Assembly (NCBI GenBank): GCA_016704895.1
Contig: JADIZG010000038.1
Coordinates: 1 to 55,805 of the forward strand
Length of the DNA: 55,805 bases
Source: Betaproteobacteria bacterium
GTDB lineage: Bacteria > Pseudomonadota > Gammaproteobacteria > Burkholderiales > Casimicrobiaceae
Direction of reading: 5' to 3'
The translations under genes and the position numbers were made by a program. Under the pieces are notes generated by a model, which saw only the letters and a list, made by a program, of their open reading frames with translations, did no database searches and was not told the origin of the DNA. Below are positions 8,701 to 16,452 of this stretch, in pieces; within the stretch, counting starts at the first letter, position 1, and every line of letters starts with the position of its first letter.

Positions 8701-9639
8701 CTAGCGCGGCGGTTCGCGCGGCTCGGCCGTCGACGCTGCCGCGACTCCGCGCGCACGTTCGTGCCACTGCTCGCGCCGCCCGATCGACGGCTGCGCGCCG
8801 TCGCCGGTGCACGCGTGCGAACCCGAGGCGATGCCCTCCGCGAGCGCGTCGCGCAGCGCAGCGCCGCGGTCGAGGGCGGCCGCGAGTGCGCCGGCGAACG
8901 CATCGCCCGCGGCGGTCGTGTCGCGCACGTCGACCGGTGCCGCCGGCAGCCGGTAGCGATGCCCGGCGTCGGCGGCGACGAGCCCGTCGGCACCCAGCGT
9001 CACGATGGCCGCGAGCCTCCAGCGATCGGCGGCCGCGGCGCAGAAGTCCGCCGGATCGGAAGGCAGTCCGCGCTCGCGCGCGACGAACTCCGCCTCGTGC
9101 TCGTTGGCCACGAGCACGTCGACGGCGCCGAGAAGCGCGTCGGAAACGGGCGCCGGCGGTGCCAGGTTGAGGATCACGCGCGAGCCTCGGTCGTGCGCGC
9201 GCGCGGCGAGTGCGATCACCTCGGTCGCCGGAACCTCGAGCTGGAGCAGGAGGGTCGTCGCGGGACCCAGCGCGGCGTCCGCCACGGCGGCGCCGCGCGC
9301 GTCCGCGTTCGCGCCGGGCACGACGGTGATCGTGTTGCGTCCCTGCGCATCCACGTGAATCAGCGCGATGCCGGTCGGCCGGGTCGAGATCGCCACGCCC
9401 GACAGATCGACGCCGGCGTCGCGCAGCGTGCCCAGCGCGATTTCCGCGAACCCGTCTCGCCCGACTGCGCCGACCAGCGTTACGCGGGCTCCGGCCCGGC
9501 GCGCGGCAAGCGCCTGGTTCGCGCCCTTGCCTCCCGCATGCACCGCGTAGCCCGACGCCATCCGGGTCTCGCCCTCGCGCGGCAACACCGCGACGGTCGC
9601 GACGAGGTCGGCGTTGATCGAGCCGAAGACGACGACCAT
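8701..9639 (-). CDS. rbsK: Ribokinase (PfkB family)
   Basis: Phosphorylates D-ribose to ribose-5-phosphate with ATP. The 312-residue protein starts 'MVVVFGSINADLVATVAVLP'. It has the first PfkB signature 'GGKGANQALAARRAGA' and the second 'DTTAAGDAFAGALAAAL' at residues 240-256, with Asp246 as the catalytic base (consensus DTxGAGD; here Ala replaces the usual Gly in the third position). The last 30 residues are poorly conserved. It is separated by only 3 bp from the upstream rbsD-like gene, so the two are co-transcribed. No ribose ABC transporter is seen nearby. Confidence 0.9.
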   Translation of the reverse strand: MVVVFGSINADLVATVAVLPREGETRMASGYAVHAGGKGANQALAARRAGARVTLVGAVGRDGFAEIALGTLRDAGVDLSGVAISTRPTGIALIHVDAQGRNTITVVPGANADARGAAVADAALGPATTLLLQLEVPATEVIALAARAHDRGSRVILNLAPPAPVSDALLGAVDVLVANEHEAEFVARERGLPSDPADFCAAAADRWRLAAIVTLGADGLVAADAGHRYRLPAAPVDVRDTTAAGDAFAGALAAALDRGAALRDALAEGIASGSHACTGDGAQPSIGRREQWHERARGVAAASTAEPREPPR

Positions 9640-9642
9640 CCG

Positions 9643-10086
9643 TCAGCGGCCGCCGAGCCGGTTGACCGTCCCCTTCACGAGCAGGATGTTGCCGTACGGG
9701 CGCAGCTCGCCGGTGCGGACGACCGCGAACGCCTCGCGCGCACGCTCGTAGAACGCGAGCCGGTCGAGGTGGCCGATCTCGACGTCGGCGAGGTCGTGGT
9801 CGGCGAGCACCGCGGCGAAGTCGGCCACGGGCTCGGGGATCGCCTCCGGCTCGCCGATCACTTCCATCGTCCATGCCGGCGCCGCGCCCGAAGTGTCCAG
9901 CGGAAACACGTCGAGCACGGCCGCGAGGACCTCGTGCGCGCCCGCGCCGGCGACCGTGATCACGAGCCGCCCGACGGAGGCGGACGGGAAGTTGGCGTCG
10001 ACGATCGCGATCGCGTCGCCGTGACCCATCGACGCGAGCGCGTGCAGCAGGTCGGGCGTGAGGAGCGGGGGGATTCCCTTGAGCAT
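9643..10086 (-). CDS. RbsD/FucU-family sugar mutarotase
   Basis: RbsD/FucU proteins interconvert anomers of ribose or fucose before phosphorylation. The 147 residues begin 'MLKGIPPLLTPDLLHALASMGHGDAIAIVDANFP', with the catalytic-type His of 'MGHGD'. They end 'FYERAREAFAVVRTGELRPYGNILLVKG', the FucU-like C-terminus with the conserved Tyr. The GGAGAAG ribosome-binding site sits 6-7 nt before the ATG. The gene is paired with ribokinase (3-bp gap). It is preceded by a 16-bp palindrome that may be its operator. Confidence 0.88.
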   Translation of the reverse strand: MLKGIPPLLTPDLLHALASMGHGDAIAIVDANFPSASVGRLVITVAGAGAHEVLAAVLDVFPLDTSGAAPAWTMEVIGEPEAIPEPVADFAAVLADHDLADVEIGHLDRLAFYERAREAFAVVRTGELRPYGNILLVKGTVNRLGGR

Positions 10087-10100
10087 CGTGCTTCTCCGGT

Positions 10101-10116
10101 CGCGAACGCGTTCGCG
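10101..10116. promoter_or_regulatory. 16-bp perfect palindrome upstream of the rbsD-rbsK pair
   Basis: CGCGAACGCGTTCGCG is a perfect 16-bp palindrome. It lies between the ppsR stop and the rbsD ribosome-binding site. Symmetry, length and placement resemble a LacI-family or similar operator controlling the ribose genes. It could also simply be a transcript hairpin. No regulator gene of that family is in the window. Confidence 0.5.
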
Positions 10117-10118
10117 GG

Positions 10119-10946
10119 TCAGTAGACGTGGCGCTCGACCTTCGCGCGGTGCAGGATCGTCGTGGCGATCTCCTCGATCGACTTCGACGTCGTGTCGATC
10201 ATCGGGATGCCCTCGCGCTGCATCATCGCCTCGGCCTCGCGCACCTCGTAGCGGCAGTTCTCGATCGAGGCGTAGCGGCTTCCGGGCCGCCGTTCCTCGC
10301 GGATCTCGCGCAGCCGCTCGGGCAGGATCGTGAGCCCGAAGAGCCGGGGGCGGTGGCCGTCGATCGAGCCGGGCAGCTTGTGGTCGGCGAAGTCGTCCGG
10401 CGTGAGCGGGAAGTTCGCCGCGCGGACGCCGAACTGCAGCGCGAGATAGAGCGAGGTCGGCGTCTTGCCGCAGCGGGACACCCCGACGAGGATCACCTGC
10501 GCCTTCGCGAGCTCGCGCGTCGCGGCGCCGTCGTCGTGCGACTGCGCGAAGTTGATCGCCTCCATGCGCGTGTAGTACTCGTGGCTGTTGGCGATGCCGT
10601 GCGTGCGTCCCGCCGCGTGCGAGCTCTTCGCGGCGAGCTCGGCTTCGAGCGGAGCGATGAAGATCTGGAACAGGTCGAGCGTCAGCGCCTCGGCCCGGGC
10701 GCGGATCGTCTCGCTCGCGATCTCGTCGACCACGGAGCTGAACACGATCGGGCGGCGCCCCTCGGCGACGCCGGTCTCGTTGACCTGGCGGATCACGTCC
10801 TCGACCTTCTCCGGCGAGTCGATGAACGGGACGGTGATCCGGCGGAACTGGAAATCCTCGAACTGCGTGAGCAGGCTGTTCCCGAGCATCTCCGCCGTGA
10901 TGCCGGTCCGGTCCGAGATGAAGAAGACCGTGCGCCTCGTCGGCAT
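10119..10946 (-). CDS. ppsR: PEP synthetase regulatory kinase/pyrophosphorylase
   Basis: A bifunctional DUF299-family enzyme. It inactivates PEP synthase by ADP-dependent phosphorylation of a threonine near the catalytic histidine and reactivates it by Pi-dependent removal. The 275-residue protein has the family N-terminus 'RTVFFISDRTGITAEMLGNS' and the P-loop GVSRCGKT at residues 155-162. The conserved 'SLYLALQFGVRAANFPL' follows. Its target ppsA is encoded about 1.6 kb away on the other strand, which supports PpsR rather than the PPDK-specific version. The gene lies 43 bp after the PHP gene on the same strand. Confidence 0.93.
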   Translation of the reverse strand: MPTRRTVFFISDRTGITAEMLGNSLLTQFEDFQFRRITVPFIDSPEKVEDVIRQVNETGVAEGRRPIVFSSVVDEIASETIRARAEALTLDLFQIFIAPLEAELAAKSSHAAGRTHGIANSHEYYTRMEAINFAQSHDDGAATRELAKAQVILVGVSRCGKTPTSLYLALQFGVRAANFPLTPDDFADHKLPGSIDGHRPRLFGLTILPERLREIREERRPGSRYASIENCRYEVREAEAMMQREGIPMIDTTSKSIEEIATTILHRAKVERHVY

Positions 10947-10989
10947 CGTTCAGGCCCCCGAGGGCGCGGACGGCCGGGGACGCCGCGAA

Positions 10990-11826
10990 TCACCACCGGG
11001 CCCACACGGGCTCGACACCCGCGGGCAGCGGGGGGAGGTCGCCGAGGTCGAGCGAGCCCTCGCCGGGCCCGTGGAAGTCCGATCCCGCCGACACCGAGAA
11101 GCCGTGGACGCGCGCCAGCGTCGCGAAGCGGACCGCCTGGGCCGGGCTGTGCGACGACGAGAGCACCTCGATCGCGTCGCCGCCGGCGTCGCGGAACCCG
11201 GCAAGGAGTTGCCGCATGCCGCGCTCGCCCGCGACCTTGTAGCGGCCGGGATGGGCCAGCACGGCGACCCCGCCCGCGCCGTGGATCCAGCCGATCGCCT
11301 GCTGCAGCGTCGCCCAGCGGTGGTCGACGTGTCCGGGCTTGCCGGGGGACAGGTAGCGGCGGAACACGTCCTTCATCTCGCGCGCGTGGCCGGCATCGAT
11401 CAGGAAGCGCGCGAAGTGGGTGCGCGAGACCAGGCGTTCGCTCGTGACGAAGCGCATCGCGCCTTCGTAGGCATCGGGGATGCCGGCGGCGGCCAGCGAC
11501 TCGCCGATGCGGCGCGCACGCGCGCTGCGCCCCTCGCGGATCGAGCCCAGCCCCGCGGCGAACGCAGCGTCGCCGGGAGCCACCCCCAGCGCGACGACGT
11601 GGATGGTGATGTCCTGCCAGCTCACCGACAGCTCGCACCCCGGCACCAGCGCGATGCCGGCTTCCCGGGCCGCCTCCGTCGCCTCGGCGAGCCCGGAGGT
11701 CTCGTCGTGGTCGGTGAGCGCCAGGACGTCGACGCCCCGCGACGCGGCCCGCCGCACCACGTCGGCCGGGGACAGAAGCCCGTCGGAACGCGTCGAATGC
11801 GAGTGGAGGTCGTAGCGAAGCGACAC
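10990..11826 (-). CDS. PHP-domain phosphoesterase (RNase AM / nucleoside 3',5'-bisphosphate phosphatase type)
   Basis: A PHP metal-dependent phosphoesterase of the YciV/TrpH group. Characterised members trim 5' ends of RNA or hydrolyse 3',5'-bisphosphonucleotides. The 278 residues start 'MSLRYDLHSHSTRSDG' (metal-binding HxH at 8 and 10). Further metal ligands are in 'ALTDHDE', 'LVPGCELSV', 'GVAVLAHPGRY' and 'SAGSDFHGPG'. The start is GTG, with TAAAAT only 6 nt upstream and no Shine-Dalgarno, so a leaderless transcript is predicted. It heads the minus-strand run that continues to ppsR. Confidence 0.88.
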   Translation of the reverse strand: MSLRYDLHSHSTRSDGLLSPADVVRRAASRGVDVLALTDHDETSGLAEATEAAREAGIALVPGCELSVSWQDITIHVVALGVAPGDAAFAAGLGSIREGRSARARRIGESLAAAGIPDAYEGAMRFVTSERLVSRTHFARFLIDAGHAREMKDVFRRYLSPGKPGHVDHRWATLQQAIGWIHGAGGVAVLAHPGRYKVAGERGMRQLLAGFRDAGGDAIEVLSSSHSPAQAVRFATLARVHGFSVSAGSDFHGPGEGSLDLGDLPPLPAGVEPVWARW

Positions 11827-11832
11827 GAGCGC

Positions 11833-11838
11833 ATTTTA
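11833..11838 (-). promoter_or_regulatory. -10 element 6 nt before the PHP start codon (leaderless)
   Basis: On the minus strand TAAAAT is followed by 6 nt and the GTG start codon. With the usual 6-8 nt between -10 and +1, transcription would begin at the start codon itself. There is no room for a ribosome-binding site. Confidence 0.5.
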
Positions 11839-11987
11839 GCAGTGCGCCCCGGCCCGTCGCTTTTCTGGTTCATCGCCGCATGCCGCCTGTCGGACTGGCT
11901 TGCCTAACGGGGCCTTTGGGTGAAAAATATGCCATTGGGATAGCAGCTGCCATCGTGGCGCTCGCGACTCCCGGGAGGCCCGCGTCC

Positions 11988-12365
11988 GTGAAGCTGCTCG
12001 AACGTGTCCTGAACCCGCGCGAAATCCGGCGCCGCCTTGGTCTGAACCAGGAACAGTTCTGGACCCAGATCGGTGTCACCCAGAGCGGCGGCTCCCGCTA
12101 CGAAAGCGGCCGGGAGATGCCGCGCCCGGTGCGCGAGCTCCTGCGCCTGGTCCACGTCGAGCAGATCGACCTCACGCAGGTCAAGCGCGTCGACTTCGAG
12201 ATCATCAGCTACCTCAAGGAAGCGCATCCGGACCTCTACCGGAGCCTTCGCCGTGCCGCCCGCGGTCGGCGGAACGCGCAGGGGCTCGCTGCGGCGCCGG
12301 GCCTCGAGGGCGACGACGGTGACGGCGACCTGGCGCTCGTTCCCGAGGCCCCGGTCGAGCGCTGA
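11988..12365 (+). CDS. Helix-turn-helix (XRE-like) transcriptional regulator
   Basis: A 125-residue protein whose N-terminal half is a Cro/C1-type helix-turn-helix ('NPREIRRRLGLNQEQFWTQI', 'GVTQSGGSRYESGREMPRPV'). A linker follows ('VHVEQIDLTQVKRVDFEIIS', 'YLKEAHPDLYRSLRR'), then an acidic low-complexity tail. I chose the GTG start because a GGGAGG motif precedes it. The frame is open 36 codons further upstream but shows no homology there. An AT-rich patch at 11921-11945 just upstream may hold its promoter. It lies between the PHP gene and ppsA, so control of ppsA is conceivable but unproven. Confidence 0.75.
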   Translation: MKLLERVLNPREIRRRLGLNQEQFWTQIGVTQSGGSRYESGREMPRPVRELLRLVHVEQIDLTQVKRVDFEIISYLKEAHPDLYRSLRRAARGRRNAQGLAAAPGLEGDDGDGDLALVPEAPVER

Positions 12366-12447
12366 CGCGTTCCCCGCGGTCGAGCCTCTCGCGCCGCAGC
12401 ACGTCCGCCGGGCTGCGCCCGCGCGGTAGCATGACGACTGCATCGTT

Positions 12448-12470
12448 GTCGTGCTGCAAAGCAGCACGAC
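12448..12470. promoter_or_regulatory. Palindromic operator-like site upstream of ppsA (CTGC-N3-GCAG core)
   Basis: GTCGTGCTGC, an AAA spacer and the exact complement GCAGCACGAC form a perfect 10-bp dyad 34 bp before the ppsA ATG. A possible -10 (TAGCAT, 12427-12432) precedes it, so the site would lie just downstream of the transcription start, a typical repressor position. The core CTGC-N3-GCAG resembles, from memory, the site of the polyhydroxyalkanoate regulator PhaR. The regulator itself is not in the window. Confidence 0.6.
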
Positions 12471-12504
12471 GGTGATCGGTCTGTCTTCTATCGCGGGAGC
12501 GGGT

Positions 12505-14739
12505 ATGCAGGACGTGGTGCGTGTCGTACCGTTCGATGGGTTGCGCATGACCGACGTCGAGTCGGTCGGAGGCAAGAACGCTTCGCTGGGCGAGATGATC
12601 GGCCAGTTGGCGCACGCAGGCATCCGGGTTCCCGGAGGCTTCGCGACGACCGCCGCCGCGTTCCGCGAGTTTCTCGCGCACGATCGCCTGGGCGAGCGGA
12701 TCAACGCCAGGCTCGCCACGCTCGACGTCGACGACGTCGCGGCGCTGGCCCGCGCCGGCGCTGAGATTCGCCGATGGGTCGTCGAGGCGCCGCTGCCGGG
12801 CGCGCTCGAATCGGCCGTCCGCGGGGCGTTCGCGCGCCTCGAGGCCGCGTCGCCGGGAGCGACGTTCGCGGTTCGCTCGTCGGCAACCGCTGAAGACCTG
12901 CCCGAGGCCTCGTTCGCTGGACAGCAGGAAACATTTCTTAATATCAGTGGATTAGAAAATATAATTCACGCGATACATGAGGTATTTGCCTCGCTGTGGA
13001 ATGATCGGGCCATCGCCTACCGGGTCCACAAGGGCTACGCGCACGCCGACGTCGCGCTCTCCGCCGGCGTCCAGCGCATGGTCCGCAGCGACCTCGGCGC
13101 AGCGGGCGTCCTGTTCACGCTGGACACCGAGTCGGGCTTCGACCAGGTCGTGTTCATCACGGCCTCCTACGGACTCGGCGAAACGGTCGTGCAGGGTGCG
13201 GTGAACCCGGACGAGTTCTACGTTTACAAGCCCAACGTCGCGGCAGGACGTCCGGCGATCCTGCGCAAGACCGTGGGAAGCAAGGCGGTGAAGATGATCT
13301 TCGCGGGCGGCAACTCGGCCGGGAAGTCGACGACGACCGTTCCGGTCGCCGACGCCGACCGCCAGCGGTTCTCGATCACCGACGACGAGGTCACCGAGCT
13401 CGCGCGCTACGCGGTCGCGATCGAGAAGCACTACGGGCGTCCGATGGACGTCGAGTGGGGCCGCGACGGCGTCGACGGCAGGATCTACGTGCTGCAGGCG
13501 CGTCCGGAGACCGTCCGGTCGCAGGAGGGCGCGACCGAGCTGCGGCGCTACCGGCTCAAGTCGACGTCGGAGGTGCTGGCGAGCGGGCGCGCGATCGGCC
13601 AGAAGATCGGGCAGGGCGAAGTGCGCCTGATCAAGTCGGCCTCCGAGATGGATCGCGTGCGGCCGGGCGACGTGCTCGTGACCGACATGACCGACCCGGA
13701 CTGGGAGCCGGTGATGAAGCGCGCCGCGGCGATCGTCACCAACCGCGGCGGGCGCACCTGCCACGCCGCGATCATCGCGCGCGAGCTCGGGATCCCGGCG
13801 GTCGTCGGCTGCGGCGACGCGACGCGCACGCTCGCGGAGGGCGCGCAGGTCACGGTCTCGTGCGCCGAGGGCGACACCGGGAACGTCTACGCGGGAAGGC
13901 TCGAGGTCGAGATCGTGGACGTCGCGCTCGACAAGATGCCCCCGTGTCCGACCAAGATCATGATGAACGTGGGCAACCCGGAGCTCGCGTTCGCGTTCCG
14001 GCGGCTGCCGACCGAGGGCGTGGCGACGATCGCGGCGGCGTTCTGGCCGAAGAAGGTCATCGTCCGCCTCTCGGACTTCAAGTCGAACGAGTACTCGAAC
14101 CTCGTCGGCGGCAAGCGCTACGAGCCGCACGAGGAGAACCCGATGCTGGGCTTCCGCGGCGCCTCGCGCTACGTCGCGCCGTCGTTCTACGACTGCTTCG
14201 CGCTCGAGTGCCGCGCGATGAAGCGCGTGCGCGACGCGATGGGGCTCACGAACGTCGAGGTGATGATCCCGTTCGTGCGCACGCTCGCCGAGGCGAAGGC
14301 CGTCATCGGGCTGCTCGCGCAGAACGGCCTGAAGCGCGGCGAGAACGGCCTGCGCGTCATCATGATGTGCGAGATCCCGTCGAACGCGCTGCTCGCCGAC
14401 CGGTTCCTCGAGCACTTCGACGGCTTCTCGATCGGCAGCAACGACATGACCCAGCTGACGCTGGGCGTCGATCGCGACTCGGGCGGCCCGATCGCCGCGA
14501 CGTTCGACGAGCGCGACGACGCGGTGAAGGCCATGCTCGCGATGTCGATCGACGCCTGCCAGCGCCACGGGCGCTACGTCGGGATCTGCGGCCAGGGCCC
14601 GTCCGACCACCCGGACCTCGCCGAGTGGCTGGTCGACCTGAAGATCGAGAGCATGTCGCTCAACCCGGACACGGTCGTCGAGACCTGGCTCAAGCTCGCG
14701 AAACACGTGGCGGACCGCAAACACGCGCCGGGCACGTAG
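12505..14739 (+). CDS. ppsA: Phosphoenolpyruvate synthase
   Basis: Converts pyruvate + ATP to PEP + AMP + Pi for gluconeogenesis. The 744 residues comprise the N-terminal ATP-grasp domain ('VGGKNASLGEMI', 'FAVRSSATAEDLPEASFAGQ'), the swivelling phosphohistidine domain with catalytic His420 in 'GGRTCHAAIIARELGIPAVV', and the C-terminal PEP/pyruvate barrel ('NVEVMIPFVRTLAEAK', 'IGSNDMTQLTLGVDRDSG', 'GICGQGPSDHP'). The Thr two residues before His420 is the expected PpsR target. I chose the ATG giving 'MQDVVRVVPFDGLRMTDVES' although the frame is open 18 codons further, across the palindrome. Codons for residues about 143-160 are strikingly AT-rich compared with the rest of the gene. Confidence 0.96.
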   Translation: MQDVVRVVPFDGLRMTDVESVGGKNASLGEMIGQLAHAGIRVPGGFATTAAAFREFLAHDRLGERINARLATLDVDDVAALARAGAEIRRWVVEAPLPGALESAVRGAFARLEAASPGATFAVRSSATAEDLPEASFAGQQETFLNISGLENIIHAIHEVFASLWNDRAIAYRVHKGYAHADVALSAGVQRMVRSDLGAAGVLFTLDTESGFDQVVFITASYGLGETVVQGAVNPDEFYVYKPNVAAGRPAILRKTVGSKAVKMIFAGGNSAGKSTTTVPVADADRQRFSITDDEVTELARYAVAIEKHYGRPMDVEWGRDGVDGRIYVLQARPETVRSQEGATELRRYRLKSTSEVLASGRAIGQKIGQGEVRLIKSASEMDRVRPGDVLVTDMTDPDWEPVMKRAAAIVTNRGGRTCHAAIIARELGIPAVVGCGDATRTLAEGAQVTVSCAEGDTGNVYAGRLEVEIVDVALDKMPPCPTKIMMNVGNPELAFAFRRLPTEGVATIAAAFWPKKVIVRLSDFKSNEYSNLVGGKRYEPHEENPMLGFRGASRYVAPSFYDCFALECRAMKRVRDAMGLTNVEVMIPFVRTLAEAKAVIGLLAQNGLKRGENGLRVIMMCEIPSNALLADRFLEHFDGFSIGSNDMTQLTLGVDRDSGGPIAATFDERDDAVKAMLAMSIDACQRHGRYVGICGQGPSDHPDLAEWLVDLKIESMSLNPDTVVETWLKLAKHVADRKHAPGT

Positions 14740-14791
14740 TCGTCCGAAGGGCCGAGTGCGCGTCGCGCACGTTCCGTGGTCCGATCGGCCC

Positions 14792-15301
14792 ATGAAACGC
14801 GTCGCGTCGCGCCGATTCGACCTCGCCCGGTCGCGCCTCGCGCGAGCCTTCGTGCTCGCGTCGCACGGCGCGACGATCGTCCTCCTCCTCTCGTTGCCGC
14901 TCGACGCGCCGCTCGCGGCGTCCGCCGCGCTGCTGGTGGCTGCGCTGGGGGCGCGGGAGTGGCGTTGCCTCGAGCAGGCGCTCGCCGGCATCGTCGTGCG
15001 ATCGGACGCCTCCGTGGTCGCGCTTTGCCGCGACGGCCGCGCGTGCGAAGGGCGCCTCGCGCCGGGATCGATTGCGCTGCCGGCGCTCGCCGTGGTTGCC
15101 TGGCGGCGGGAGGGCGAGCCGCGGGTGCGGATCGAAAGCGTTCCTCACGACCGCCTGGCGGCGGATGCACATCGCGCCCTTCGCGCAGTGCTTCGCTACG
15201 CGACGAGCGGCGACGACGCGGGCGAGCCGGCGAGCCACGGGCGCGCCTCGATCAGCATGGCGCTCTCGGCCTTGGGCTGGCCCGCGAGGAGGTGCAGGTA
15301 G
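14792..15301 (+). CDS. Small membrane protein, YgfX-like
   Basis: A 169-residue protein with a basic N-terminus ('MKRVASRRFDLARSRLARAF'). Two adjacent hydrophobic helices follow (about residues 20-60: 'LASHGATIVLLLSLPL', 'AASAALLVAALGA'), then a cytoplasmic beta-rich part ('SVVALCRDGRACEGRL', 'AVVAWRREGEPRVRIES'). This layout resembles YgfX/CptA-type proteins (DUF1434-like), but the match is by pattern only. Its last 106 bp overlap the 3' end of the SDR gene on the opposite strand. The tail encoded there is probably not conserved. Confidence 0.55.
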   Translation: MKRVASRRFDLARSRLARAFVLASHGATIVLLLSLPLDAPLAASAALLVAALGAREWRCLEQALAGIVVRSDASVVALCRDGRACEGRLAPGSIALPALAVVAWRREGEPRVRIESVPHDRLAADAHRALRAVLRYATSGDDAGEPASHGRASISMALSALGWPARRCR

Positions 15302-16032
15302 AGCGGGACGAGGGACGAGGGCTCGGGAAGGCGAGTGCGGTCCTCGCCCGGGTGCGTGCGCCCGCGCATCGGGGAGCGGATCGGGCCGGGCACGACGGCG
15401 TTGACGCGGAGGTTCGCGCGCGACTCCCATTCGTCGGCGAGCTCGCGGGCGAGTGCCGCGACGCCGGCCTTGGTCACGCCGTAGCCGCCCCAGTAGGCTC
15501 GCGGGGCGAGGCCCCGATCGTCCAGCGTGAACGTCACCGACGCGTCCGGCGCCTTCGACAGGAGCGGCACGAGCGCGCGCGTGAGGCCCATCGGCGCGGC
15601 GACGTTCACGCGGAGGAGCGAGAGCCACGCATCGTAGGACTGGTGCTCGAGCGGACCGAGCGAGCCCAGCATCGCGGCCGTGTGAACGAGCCCGTCGACC
15701 CGCTTCAGCTGCGACTCGAGCGCCGAGGCGATGTTGCCGAAGTCCGACGCCTCGGCTTTCGCGAAATCGAGCGGCAGGATGATCGGCTCGGCGTGGCCCG
15801 CCGCGACGATCTCGTCGTAGAGCGCCTCGAGTTTTCCGACCGTCCGGCCATGCAGCACCACGGTCGCGCCGCGTTCCGCGCACGCGCGCGCGATCGGGGC
15901 GCCCAGTCCGCCGGTCGCGCCGGTCACGACGACGACTCGTCCGGCGAGGTCGGGCAGCGTTGCGAGCGCGGGATCGGGGAGGGGCACGGGGAGACGCGCG
16001 GGCAGGCGATGGCGGGCGCGGGCCCGGATCAT
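15196..16032 (-). CDS. Short-chain dehydrogenase/reductase (YciK-like)
   Basis: A classical NAD(P)-binding SDR oxidoreductase of 278 residues. The cofactor motif TGATGGLG lies near residue 35 ('LAGRVVVVTGATGGLGAPIA'). 'LVHTAAMLGSLGPLEH' replaces the NNAG strand, and YGVTKAG is the catalytic YxxxK. The usual Ser position reads 'VTFTLDDRGLAPRAYWGGYG', as in YciK-type SDRs, where the serine is not at the canonical site. I chose the start 'MIRARARHRLPARL'; 15 extra codons are possible upstream. The substrate is unknown. It is convergent with, and overlaps, the YgfX-like gene. Confidence 0.82.
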   Translation of the reverse strand: MIRARARHRLPARLPVPLPDPALATLPDLAGRVVVVTGATGGLGAPIARACAERGATVVLHGRTVGKLEALYDEIVAAGHAEPIILPLDFAKAEASDFGNIASALESQLKRVDGLVHTAAMLGSLGPLEHQSYDAWLSLLRVNVAAPMGLTRALVPLLSKAPDASVTFTLDDRGLAPRAYWGGYGVTKAGVAALARELADEWESRANLRVNAVVPGPIRSPMRGRTHPGEDRTRLPEPSSLVPLYLHLLAGQPKAESAMLIEARPWLAGSPASSPLVA

Positions 16033-16117
16033 AGCGCAACCCCGTCGCCGCCGCGTCGCGGCTTGGCGAACCGGCATCCGGTCCCGGCCGTTTCGCGTGT
16101 CGTGGCGGGGATGGGAT

Positions 16118-16146
16118 TTGCGCGTCCTCGCGACCGTGCGTATAAT
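16118..16146 (+). promoter_or_regulatory. tRNA-Ala/tRNA-Glu promoter
   Basis: TTGCGC (16118-16123), a 17-nt spacer and a perfect TATAAT (16141-16146) lie 14 bp before the first base of tRNA-Ala. This is the best sigma-70-type promoter in the window and likely drives both tRNAs. Confidence 0.75.
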
Positions 16147-16160
16147 CGCGGATTCGCCGT

Positions 16161-16236
<76 letters not shown>

Positions 16237-16321
16237 CCGACCGTTCGCGCCCGCTCGCACCGCGATCGCAGCGCGGGCGGACGAGGCAGCGGCACCGTTG
16301 TAGCAGTTCGAAGCATCTCGG

Positions 16322-16397
16322 GTCCCCATCGTCTAGAGGCCTAGGACATCGCCCTTTCACGGCGGTAACCGGGGTTCGAATCCCCGTGGGGACGCCA
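16322..16397 (+). tRNA. tRNA-Glu (anticodon TTC)
   Basis: A 76-nt cloverleaf with encoded CCA. The acceptor stem GTCCCCA pairs with TGGGGAC, the discriminator base is G, the anticodon loop CTTTCAC gives TTC, and the T-arm is GGGGTTCGAATCCCC. It lies 85 bp after tRNA-Ala, so both are probably one transcript. Confidence 0.97.
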
Positions 16398-16403
16398 GTT
16401 CGG

Positions 16404-16421
16404 CGGCGCCGGCAGGCGCCG
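16404..16421 (+). terminator. GC hairpin after the tRNA pair
   Basis: CGGCGCC, a GGCA loop and GGCGCCG form a 7-bp stem seven bases after the CCA end of tRNA-Glu. There is no T-tract, so it is a weak terminator or an RNA-processing/stability hairpin. Confidence 0.4.
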
Positions 16422-16452
16422 TGACGCTCGACACGCTGCGCGCAATCTCGTC

